A DNA stretch of 5,915 nucleotides from Acidaminococcaceae bacterium (GTDB lineage Bacteria; Bacillota; Negativicutes; Acidaminococcales; Acidaminococcaceae): assembly GCA_028693975.1 (NCBI GenBank), contig JAQUUF010000087.1, positions 1-5,915 of the forward strand, given 5' to 3'. Under the pieces are notes generated by a model. That model made no database searches, was not told where the DNA came from, and saw only the letters and a list, made by a program, of their open reading frames with translations. Shown piece by piece: positions 1 through 5,703 of the stretch; the stretch's first letter is position 1; the number at the start of each line of letters is the position of its first letter. The position numbers and the translations under genes are program-made.

Positions 1-42
1 GAACAAAGTGCGGAGGATAAAGGTGCAACATCAAATAAGTAG
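1..42 (+). CDS. C-terminal end of an upstream gene (partial)
   Basis: Frame 1 is open from the first base and reads EQSAEDKGATSNK before a TAG stop at 40-42. The residues are polar and charged, as expected for a disordered protein tail. A promoter begins only 7 bases after the stop, which fits a gene ending here. In many Firmicutes the gene before the S1-domain protein is a septum formation initiator (DivIC/FtsB family), but nothing in these 13 codons identifies it. Frame 2 is also open across this stretch, so even the reading frame is a judgement. Confidence 0.45.
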   Translation, partial: EQSAEDKGATSNK

Positions 43-49
43 GAAAATG

Positions 50-79
50 TTGACACTGACCACTGTGCAAAGGTATAAT
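50..79 (+). promoter_or_regulatory. Sigma-A promoter for the S1-domain gene
   Basis: The -35 box TTGACA (50-55) and the -10 box TATAAT (74-79) both match consensus at every position, with an 18-base spacer, one more than the optimum. Transcription would start near 86-87, giving a leader of about 50 nt before the ATG at 138. Such a strong promoter suggests high constitutive expression of the small S1 protein. Confidence 0.85.
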
Positions 80-137
80 TACTGCTAGTATGAATCGTGA
101 TTTTTTTAAAATAAGACAAGGGGGAAAACTCTAGTTT

Positions 138-557
138 ATGGCTTTAGAAATTGGTGCTGTTGTAGAAGGGGAAGTTACAGGTATTACAAACTTTGGTGCA
201 TTTGTGCAGTTACCGGAGGGAAAAGTTGGCCTTATTCATATTTCGGAAGTTTCTAACGTTTATGTTAAGGACGTGCATGATTTTTTGAAAGATAAACAAA
301 AGGTCACTGTTAAAGTGGTTAGTGTTGATGAGCGCGGCAAGATTGGTCTCTCGTTGAAGGCCTTGATGCCTACTCCTCCGCCACCTCCCAAACGTACACA
401 AGAAAGACGTAAGGAATTTACTCAAGCGAAAGCTGCACCGGCGACATTTGAAGATAAGTTATCTCAGTTCATGAAGGATAGCGATGATAGATTGCTGGAC
501 TTAAAGAGAAATACAGAGTCTAAGCGTGGTGGACGCGGGGCCCGCAGGGGAGTTTAA
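138..557 (+). CDS. yabR: S1-domain RNA-binding protein, YabR-like
   Basis: A 139-residue protein. Residues about 4-75 form one S1 RNA-binding (OB-fold) domain, with the typical GxVVEGEVTGITNFGAFV strand start, GLIHISEVS at 31-39 and GKIGLSLKAL at 67-76. A proline-rich linker (78-84, PTPPPPP) follows. The C-terminal tail carries FEDKLSQFMKDSDDRLLDLKRN and ends in an RGGRGARRGV-type basic segment likely to add nucleic-acid affinity. The length and the position just before tilS match the Bacillus YabR-like general RNA-binding proteins; related proteins associate with ribosomes, but the exact role here is not shown by sequence. AAGGGGG at 118-124 is the likely ribosome-binding site, spaced a long 13 bases from ATG. 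The GC-rich 3' end reflects Arg/Gly codons. Confidence 0.9.
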   Translation: MALEIGAVVEGEVTGITNFGAFVQLPEGKVGLIHISEVSNVYVKDVHDFLKDKQKVTVKVVSVDERGKIGLSLKALMPTPPPPPKRTQERRKEFTQAKAAPATFEDKLSQFMKDSDDRLLDLKRNTESKRGGRGARRGV

Positions 558-568
558 CGAAAGAAGAG

Positions 569-593
569 AGCGCTTCTCGCGAAGCGCTTTTTT
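569..593 (+). terminator. Rho-independent terminator after the S1-domain gene
   Basis: A perfect 8-bp stem, AGCGCTTC (569-576) with GAAGCGCT (581-588), closes a TCGC tetraloop and runs into six T residues (588-593). It begins 12 bases after the S1 gene stop and ends 22 bases before the tilS ATG. No room is left for a separate tilS promoter downstream, so tilS probably depends on read-through or on a promoter inside the S1 gene. Confidence 0.88.
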
Positions 594-615
594 GTTATTA
601 CTGAAAGAGGTTAGC

Positions 616-1989
616 ATGGAAGTTCTGGCACAAGCACTAAATAAGACCATTGATACATATTGTGAACTAAAGGCAGGAGATAGTGTAATCGCTGCGATTA
701 GCGGCGGTGCTGATTCTATGGCTTTGCTAGATAGTTTGCGTTACGTGGCCGGACAAAGAGGCTTGGTACTATTTGCGGTACATGTGCAGCACCACTTGCG
801 TGGTGCAGAAGCAGAGGCAGATGCAGAGTTGGTACAGCAAGTTTGCTGTCAAACAAAGGTGCAGTTTGTGCGTAAGGATGTTGATGTGACAAGCTTTTCT
901 CTGGCGCAGGGGCTTTCGGTGGAAACAGCAGCGCGTGTTTTGCGGTATGAAGCATTGGAAGAAGTACGGCAAGAGAAACAAGCAGCGTTTATATTCCTTG
1001 CGCACCACCGCGATGATCAAGCAGAAACAGTGCTTTTGAATTTGTTGCGTGGTGCGGGAATCAAAGGCTTGGCAGCGATGGAAGTACGTAACAATTATCT
1101 GCTGCGGCCATTCTTGAATGTTGAAAAAAACACCTTAATCGCTTATTGTGGGCGACACAAGCTGGCTTATGCTGTGGATAGCTCGAATTTTGATTGCCAA
1201 TACAAAAGAAATTGGGTCAGGCAGAAGCTTTTGCCTGAATTGGCTAGCGTTAACCCCGAGATTAGCAGAGTGTTGGCTCAAACAGCGAGGCTGGCCAGAC
1301 AAGATGAAGATTGTCTAAGTGCTCAAGCGGCAGAATATTTATGGCGGCATAGACTGAGGGATAATGAAGTTTTTGGCCTTGATGTAGCAGACTTTGGCGC
1401 CTTGCCAGTGGCAGTGGCGAGTCGAGTGGTAAGACAAGCCCTGGGGCAGGTTGCTGTGGGAGAATACAATTATGGCCATATAGAAGCAGTTATGCAATTA
1501 ATCGCGAAGGGTGTTAGTGGCAAAAAATTAACTTTGCCGCAAGTGAAAGTTAAATATGCCTATGGACAATTGCTATTTACTGTTGAGGAAGAAGATATTA
1601 GGATAGAGGCACAAGAAATAAACTTGGTTGTACCAGGTCAAACTGAGTTTGCCAATGGAACCATAAAATGTGATATAGTTAGTAGGGCAGATATAATGCA
1701 AGGGGATAATATTTGCTACTATCCCTGTGCATTGCTAAGCAAACAAGTAGTTGTAAGACATCGACGTCCCGGTGATGTTTTTAGACCAGTGGGCAGTGGT
1801 AATAAGAAGTTGAAAAAATATATGATAGACAAAAAAATACCGGTGGCGCTGAGGGACAAGCTATGGTTAGTAGCTTGTGATAAGCAAATTATTTGGCTTA
1901 TTGGACACAAAACTGCTGGTTGGCAAGATGGTCTGTCTGATAGTGAATACCTAAAATTAACATGGAGGAAGAAAAATGAGCAAAAATGA
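616..1989 (+). CDS. tilS: tRNA(Ile)-lysidine synthetase TilS
   Basis: A 457-residue cytoplasmic enzyme that uses ATP and lysine to change C34 of the CAU-anticodon tRNA-Ile to lysidine, so that it reads AUA as isoleucine. The N-terminal PP-loop ATPase domain has SGGADS at 29-34, HHLRG at 59-63, AHHRDDQAET at 129-138, LLRPFL at 162-167 and the DSSN...YKRNWVR block around 188-202. The C-terminal TilS domain includes RHRRPGDVFRP from 381 and ends with the IGHKTAGW segment. Length and domain order are normal for the full-length (long) type. I chose ATG 616 because AAAGAGG (604-610) lies 5 bases upstream. The frame is open back to an ATG at 526, but that would read through the preceding terminator hairpin and adds unrelated residues. 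The 3' end overlaps hpt by 14 bases, implying co-transcription. Confidence 0.95.
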   Translation: MEVLAQALNKTIDTYCELKAGDSVIAAISGGADSMALLDSLRYVAGQRGLVLFAVHVQHHLRGAEAEADAELVQQVCCQTKVQFVRKDVDVTSFSLAQGLSVETAARVLRYEALEEVRQEKQAAFIFLAHHRDDQAETVLLNLLRGAGIKGLAAMEVRNNYLLRPFLNVEKNTLIAYCGRHKLAYAVDSSNFDCQYKRNWVRQKLLPELASVNPEISRVLAQTARLARQDEDCLSAQAAEYLWRHRLRDNEVFGLDVADFGALPVAVASRVVRQALGQVAVGEYNYGHIEAVMQLIAKGVSGKKLTLPQVKVKYAYGQLLFTVEEEDIRIEAQEINLVVPGQTEFANGTIKCDIVSRADIMQGDNICYYPCALLSKQVVVRHRRPGDVFRPVGSGNKKLKKYMIDKKIPVALRDKLWLVACDKQIIWLIGHKTAGWQDGLSDSEYLKLTWRKKNEQK

Positions 1990-2527
1990 TAAAAATGACA
2001 TTGAGAAGATTTTAGTAACCCGAGAGGAGATAGCGGCAAGAGTTAAAGAATTGGCGGCGCAAATAAGTGAAGATTACAAAGACAAGGATTTGTTAGTGAT
2101 AGGTCTTATTAAGGGCGTAGTTTATTTTATGTGCGATTTAACTAGGGAGTTAACGATTCCGGCTGATTTGGATTTTATGCGCATATCGTCTTACGGCAGT
2201 GGTACAACTAGCGGCCAACTCAAGTTCTTAATGGATGCTTCCTTGGATATTAAGGATAGGGATGTCTTACTCTTGGACGACATTGTTGATAGCGGTAATA
2301 CATTAAAAAAAGTCAAAGAATTGTTATTGGAACGGCATCCTCGCAGTCTCAAAATTGCAGTATTGTTAGACAAAAAGGATAGACGTGAAGTTGATATAGA
2401 TGTAGATTATATCGGATTTAACATTCCAGACCATTTTGTGGTAGGTAATGGTCTTGATTATAATGAGCATTATCGCAATTTAGGTTTTATTGGGGTGTTG
2501 AAGCCGGCAGTTTATAAAAATAAGTAA
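1976..2527 (+). CDS. hpt: Hypoxanthine phosphoribosyltransferase
   Basis: A 183-residue type I phosphoribosyltransferase of purine salvage, converting hypoxanthine (and usually guanine) plus PRPP to IMP (GMP) and pyrophosphate. The PRPP-binding motif VLLLDDIVDSGNTL lies at 97-110. The early loop LIKGVVYFMCDL (44-55) and the flexible loop SSYGSGTTSG (71-80) are in place, and LLDKKDRR (130-137) carries the lysine that contacts the purine O6. The C-terminal IPDHFVVGNGLDYNEHYRNL block is diagnostic of HPRT, although the family more often has VGYGLDY than VGNGLDY. GGAGGAAG at 1964-1971 inside tilS is a strong ribosome-binding site for ATG 1976. Overlap with the tilS end suggests translational coupling and a shared transcript. 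Length is typical for the bacterial enzyme. Confidence 0.95.
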   Translation: MSKNDKNDIEKILVTREEIAARVKELAAQISEDYKDKDLLVIGLIKGVVYFMCDLTRELTIPADLDFMRISSYGSGTTSGQLKFLMDASLDIKDRDVLLLDDIVDSGNTLKKVKELLLERHPRSLKIAVLLDKKDRREVDIDVDYIGFNIPDHFVVGNGLDYNEHYRNLGFIGVLKPAVYKNK

Positions 2528-2554
2528 AAAGTTGTGAACTTCTAGACTTTTTAC
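2524..2554 (+). repeat. 9-bp perfect inverted repeat at the end of hpt
   Basis: GTAAAAAGT (2524-2532) and ACTTTTTAC (2546-2554) are exact reverse complements around a 13-base loop. The left arm includes the hpt stop codon. The stem is A/T rich and no T-run follows, so it is at best a weak terminator; it could instead be a transcript-end stabiliser or a protein site. Its right arm overlaps the candidate ftsH promoter. Confidence 0.5.
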
Positions 2555-2571
2555 GTAAGGTGTAATATATT
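2543..2571 (+). promoter_or_regulatory. Candidate ftsH promoter
   Basis: TAGACT (2543-2548; 4 of 6 to TTGACA) and TATATT (2566-2571; 5 of 6 to TATAAT) are separated by 17 bases. Transcription would start near 2578, about 39 nt before the ftsH GTG. The region is AT-rich, so chance matches are easy, and ftsH could also be read from the tilS-hpt transcript. A short palindrome ATTGTAACAAT (2583-2593) lies between this promoter and the ftsH ribosome-binding site. Confidence 0.4.
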
Positions 2572-2616
2572 ATATGTACGATATTGTAACAATTAATAGT
2601 CTTAAAGGAGATTATC

Positions 2617-4566
2617 GTGGGCAAATTTTTTAGAAATGTCAGTTTCTACCTATTGATTATAGTGGTGGCCATTTGGATTATTGACTATTATTCCAATAAT
2701 ACTGTAGCTAAAAATGAAATTACTTATACTAATTTCATGAAACAGGTGCAGCAGGATGATGTCAAGCAAGTAACGATTGTGAATAATGTTATTACAGGCA
2801 AACTAAAATCCGGAGCAGATTTTAGTACTGTTGCCCCTAATGACCCCAAGCTTATTGATACACTGCGAGCTCGTGACGTGGAGATTAAAGCCGAGTTGCC
2901 TCCCCAGCCACCGTGGTGGACTACCTTGCTTTCTTCCCTGCTTCCAATGCTTTTGATTGTTGGAATTTGGTTTGTACTGATGAATCAGGGGCAAGGTGGC
3001 GGCAGCAAGGTTATGTCTTTTGGTAAAAGCCGAGCCAAACTTTACAATAATGAGAAAATAAAGGTAACATTCAAAGATGTGGCTGGCGTGGACGAAGCCA
3101 AGCAAGAGCTAGAAGAGGTAGTTGAATTCCTGAAGTCCCCCAAAAAGTTTAATGATTTGGGAGCACGTATTCCCAAAGGTGTTTTGCTCTATGGACCTCC
3201 TGGTACTGGTAAGACCTTGTTGGCCAAAGCCGTCGCTGGTGAAGCCGGTGTACCTTTCTTTAGTATTAGTGGTAGTGATTTTGTGGAAATGTTCGTGGGT
3301 GTTGGTGCCTCTCGTGTGAGAGATTTGTTTGAACAAGCCAAAAAAAGTGCACCCTGCATTGTTTTTATTGATGAAATTGATGCTGTGGGTAGACAGCGTG
3401 GAGCCGGGTTAGGCGGCGGACACGATGAAAGAGAGCAAACCTTGAACCAGTTGTTAGTCGAGATGGATGGATTCGGCGCCAACGAGGGCATCATCATGGT
3501 TGCGGCTACTAACAGACCGGATATTTTGGACCCGGCTCTGCTGAGGCCCGGTCGTTTTGACCGCCAAATTGTGGTAGATCGTCCTGATATCAAAGGACGC
3601 GAAGAGATTTTGAAGGTTCATGTTAAGGGCAAACCTATTAGCAAAGAGGTTGACTTGGGCGTGCTGGCACGCCGTACGCCTGGTTTTACAGGTGCAGATT
3701 TGAGCAATCTGGTTAATGAGGGAGCGCTGTTGGCTGCTCGTCGTAATCAAAAAATTGTGGATATGAGTGATATGGAAGAAGCGGCAGAGCGCGTTATGAT
3801 GGGACCAGAGCGCAAGAGCCGTGTCATTAGTGACAAAGAGAAAAAATTGACAGCGTACCATGAAGGTGGTCATACGCTAGTTGGTATGCTACTAGACCAC
3901 ACAGACCCAGTGCACAAAGTTACTATTATTCCTCGTGGCCGAGCTGGTGGTTATACTTTGAGCTTACCGAAAGAGGATAAATATTATGCCACTCGTAGCG
4001 AATTGTTAGACGAATTAAAGCTCCTTTTGGGTGGACGTGTAGCCGAAGCTTTGGTACTCAAGGAAATTTCCAGTGGTGCCAGCAATGACCTGCAACGTGC
4101 TACTGAGCTTGCGAGACAGATGATTTGTGAGTATGGCATGAGTGAAACTTTAGGTGCTGTGACTTTTGGGCATCGGGCTGAGCAGGTATTCTTAGGCAGA
4201 GATATTGGTAAAGAAAATGATTATAGCGAAGAAGTGGCAGCACTGATTGATAAGGAAATTCGTAAGTTTATGGACGAAGCTTATCAAGGCACGGTAAAGC
4301 TGCTGAGCGATAATCTGGATAAATTACATTTAATTGCCGAAGCTTTGATTGAGCGTGAGACTTTGGAAGGTTATGAGATTAAAGAGCTGATGGACTACGG
4401 CAAGATTTTGCCTAAGGAAGAAAAAAAGCAGGAACCTCCTTCTGATACTCCGGCGCCCGTGGGATCGGCTACCGTACCAGCACAACAAGTGACGGGAACG
4501 GAAGAGGCATTGCAACAAGCGACAGAACCTAACCCGGCGCAAAGCATCATAGGCAAGACTAATTAA
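2617..4566 (+). CDS. ftsH: ATP-dependent zinc metalloprotease FtsH
   Basis: A 649-residue membrane-anchored AAA+ protease that forms hexamers and degrades misfolded membrane proteins and selected cytoplasmic regulators. Transmembrane segments lie at about 8-25 and 103-122, flanking a short extracytoplasmic domain. The AAA module has Walker A GPPGTGKT (193-200), the pore loop FVGVG (226-230), Walker B IVFIDE (248-253) and the second region of homology ending RPGRFDR (310-316). The peptidase domain carries the zinc site HEGGH (415-419; HEAGH in the best-known homologues) and the third ligand in SGASND (D491). The last 50 or so residues are a Pro/Gln/Glu-rich, probably disordered tail. Translation starts at GTG 2617, with AAAGGAG (2604-2610) 6 bases upstream. 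It follows hpt, as in many Firmicutes, and is closed by a strong terminator. Length and all catalytic residues are normal. Confidence 0.98.
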   Translation: MGKFFRNVSFYLLIIVVAIWIIDYYSNNTVAKNEITYTNFMKQVQQDDVKQVTIVNNVITGKLKSGADFSTVAPNDPKLIDTLRARDVEIKAELPPQPPWWTTLLSSLLPMLLIVGIWFVLMNQGQGGGSKVMSFGKSRAKLYNNEKIKVTFKDVAGVDEAKQELEEVVEFLKSPKKFNDLGARIPKGVLLYGPPGTGKTLLAKAVAGEAGVPFFSISGSDFVEMFVGVGASRVRDLFEQAKKSAPCIVFIDEIDAVGRQRGAGLGGGHDEREQTLNQLLVEMDGFGANEGIIMVAATNRPDILDPALLRPGRFDRQIVVDRPDIKGREEILKVHVKGKPISKEVDLGVLARRTPGFTGADLSNLVNEGALLAARRNQKIVDMSDMEEAAERVMMGPERKSRVISDKEKKLTAYHEGGHTLVGMLLDHTDPVHKVTIIPRGRAGGYTLSLPKEDKYYATRSELLDELKLLLGGRVAEALVLKEISSGASNDLQRATELARQMICEYGMSETLGAVTFGHRAEQVFLGRDIGKENDYSEEVAALIDKEIRKFMDEAYQGTVKLLSDNLDKLHLIAEALIERETLEGYEIKELMDYGKILPKEEKKQEPPSDTPAPVGSATVPAQQVTGTEEALQQATEPNPAQSIIGKTN

Positions 4567-4580
4567 ATTACGTATTATTA

Positions 4581-4616
4581 AAGGAGAAAGAGCATTATTG
4601 TTCTTTCTCCTTTTTT
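4581..4616 (+). terminator. Rho-independent terminator after ftsH
   Basis: An 11-bp stem pairs AAGGAGAAAGA (4581-4591) with TCTTTCTCCTT (4602-4612) around a 10-base loop, and a run of T (4611-4616) follows. It starts 15 bases after the ftsH stop and separates the housekeeping cluster from the decayed gene downstream. Confidence 0.9.
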
Positions 4617-4633
4617 ATGGTGCTAAACATTAA

Positions 4634-5050
4634 GGCTTTGACCTATTCTTTGTTGCCAACACTTTAATAACAACATATAATCCGCAACTTTTTACCAAGC
4701 AGAGCTATCAGTATCTGGCAGAGCAGGCGTCTTTTACCTACAATATTCTCGCTAAAGTGATAAAAGAATATAAAAGCAATGCGCAGTATCGAAAGCTTTT
4801 TCCTTTTTCACCCGAGCTTGAGCTTATGATTATGCGCGACCCAGGGTATGCTTGCAGTATTCCTATGTTGCGTATTGATGTGTTGTACAATGAAGAAAAT
4901 AATAATTTCTATTTTGTAGAGCTAAATACGGATGGGACTACAGGCATGAATGAGGATAGAGTGCTAAACGAAGCGTTAGCGCTCACAGAAATCATGGTCT
5001 GTACACGCCAGAGGGAGAAAAAATTGACGTTATTTATCGACGTAGCGTGA
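4634..5050 (+). pseudogene. Glutathionylspermidine synthase-like ATP-grasp protein, 5' remnant
   Basis: This open frame (frame 2) has no credible start. A GTG at 4757 is available but lacks a ribosome-binding site, and protein-like sequence continues upstream of it from about 4673 (TYNPQLFTKQSYQYLAEQ). The segment KVIKEY...YRKLFPFSPELELMIMRDPGY, then LRIDVLY and FYFVELNTDGTTGMNEDR, matches my memory of the N-terminal half of glutathionylspermidine-synthase-family proteins (pre-ATP-grasp fold). The family normally has some 50 or more residues before this point; here that space is the ftsH terminator and its spacer, so the 5' end is deleted. Homology stops near 4990 (NEALALTE), after which the frame reads an unrelated MVCTRQREKKLTLFIDVA and ends at TGA 5048-5050. 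Family recall is from memory; the substrate of such bacterial relatives is generally unknown. Confidence 0.72.
4653..4681 (+). promoter_or_regulatory. Candidate promoter before the decayed ATP-grasp gene
   Basis: TTGCCA (4653-4658; 5 of 6) and TATAAT (4676-4681; 6 of 6) are separated by exactly 17 bases. Transcription would start near 4688. The -10 box coincides with codons (T-Y-N) that look like the start of the homology of the broken gene, so it is either a relic brought next to the coding remnant by deletion of the 5' end, or a chance match. No ribosome-binding site with a suitable start codon follows. Confidence 0.5.
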
Positions 5051-5628
5051 CTTGTGACGTAGAAAATCATTGGGAGGAAGTAACGGCTTTCCTCTCAGCA
5101 GTGCGAGAAGGGGCGGTATGCCTGATTGGGGCTTTCCAAACCCAAATCGTTCACAATAAGGCGTTGTTCTATGTGTTGCGTAATCCCCTGACGGCACAGT
5201 TTTTATCCGCTGATGAGGTGCGCTTTATAGAAGACCATGTACCGAAGACTTATCTTTTGGATGGCAATTGTTCTATGCTTGAAGATTTACTTACTAATCA
5301 AGAGCGGTGGATTATCAAGCCAGTAGATAATTACAATGCGCATAATGTTTATGCTGGCTTGGATGCAAATAAAGAAACATGGCGTAATATAGTGCGAGAT
5401 TGTTTAGGCACAGGCGATTATATTATGCAGGAGTTTATGGTGCCTTGGCAAAAGACGAACATTTTGCCTACAAGCAAGGCAGGAGAAACGAGCCTGTTTA
5501 AGCAGATGACAGGAATCTATCTTTATGGTGGGAAAGTGCGCGGCATATTATCTAGGGCTAGCGAACATAATATTATTGCTGGAGCGCGAGGAGACATTAC
5601 GCTTGCTACTGTAGTTGTCGAAACTTGA
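4960..5628 (+). pseudogene. Glutathionylspermidine synthase-like ATP-grasp protein, 3' remnant
   Basis: This is the continuation of the preceding remnant in another frame (frame 1). A GTG at 5047 is available as a start, but family-like sequence begins earlier: from about 4996 the frame reads GLYTPEGEKIDVIYRRSVTCDVE, the block that normally precedes REGAVCLIGAFQTQIVHNK. Later landmarks are VPKTYLL, the ATP-grasp strand ERWIIKPVDNYNAHNVYAG, the YIMQEFMVPW segment and the terminal LYGGKVRGILSRASEHNIIAGARGDITLATVVVE, so the C-terminus looks complete. The stretch that should link NEALALTE (5' remnant) to GLYTPEG, by memory roughly 80-100 residues, is absent. One deletion that also shifts frame near 4985-5000 explains both facts. 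There is no ribosome-binding site before GTG 5047. I infer a non-functional gene; a separately translated C-terminal domain is less likely. Confidence 0.75.
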
Positions 5629-5654
5629 TACGCTCTGATACACAATTTTCTCAA

Positions 5655-5683
5655 TTGACCATGTGTTAACCTGATGCTATACT
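5655..5683 (+). promoter_or_regulatory. birA promoter with extended -10
   Basis: TTGACC (5655-5660; 5 of 6) and TATACT (5678-5683; 5 of 6) are 17 bases apart, and TG at 5675-5676 gives an extended -10. Transcription would start near 5690, leaving a very short leader of about 14 nt that is almost entirely the ribosome-binding site of birA. Confidence 0.78.
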
Positions 5684-5693
5684 TAGGTGAACG
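5664..5693 (+). promoter_or_regulatory. Putative BirA operator overlapping the birA promoter
   Basis: TGTTAACC (5664-5671) and GGTGAACG (5686-5693) form an inverted repeat with 14 bases between the arms. The left arm equals the Firmicute BirA half-site as I recall it (TGTTAACC, partner GGTTAACA); the right arm matches 6 of 8. The -10 box lies between the arms and the start site falls in the right arm, so binding would block RNA polymerase. The gene it controls encodes BirA itself, implying negative autoregulation by the biotinoyl-AMP-bound repressor. This is inference from motif and context. Confidence 0.55.
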
Positions 5694-5703
5694 AGGTGAG
5701 CAT

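Noticed and set aside
532..550. GC-rich near-palindrome at the end of the S1 gene
   Set aside because: It is explained by Arg/Gly codons of the basic tail, and the palindromic core leaves too small a loop for a stable hairpin.
526..615. N-terminal extension of TilS from an ATG at 526
   Set aside because: It would overlap the S1 gene, translate through the terminator hairpin and add residues unlike any TilS; ATG 616 has a well-spaced ribosome-binding site and begins right before the PP-loop domain.
3189..3873. Two overlapping minus-strand frames of over 130 codons inside ftsH
   Set aside because: They mirror the strongly conserved AAA domain of ftsH and have no independent start signals or domain features.
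4617..4667. Short open frame MVLNIKALTYSLLPTL after the ftsH terminator
   Set aside because: Only 16 codons, its ATG abuts the terminator T-run, no ribosome-binding site, and no recognisable similarity.
5047..5050. GTGA start/stop overlap suggesting two translationally coupled genes
   Set aside because: No ribosome-binding site precedes it, and family-like sequence (GLYTPEGEKIDVIYRRS) continues upstream of the GTG in the second frame, so the overlap is a by-product of a frameshifted single gene.
5643..5657. CAATT/AATTG small inverted repeat as a terminator of the decayed gene
   Set aside because: Five A/T-dominated base pairs with no T-run; it also overlaps the birA -35 box and is too weak to call.
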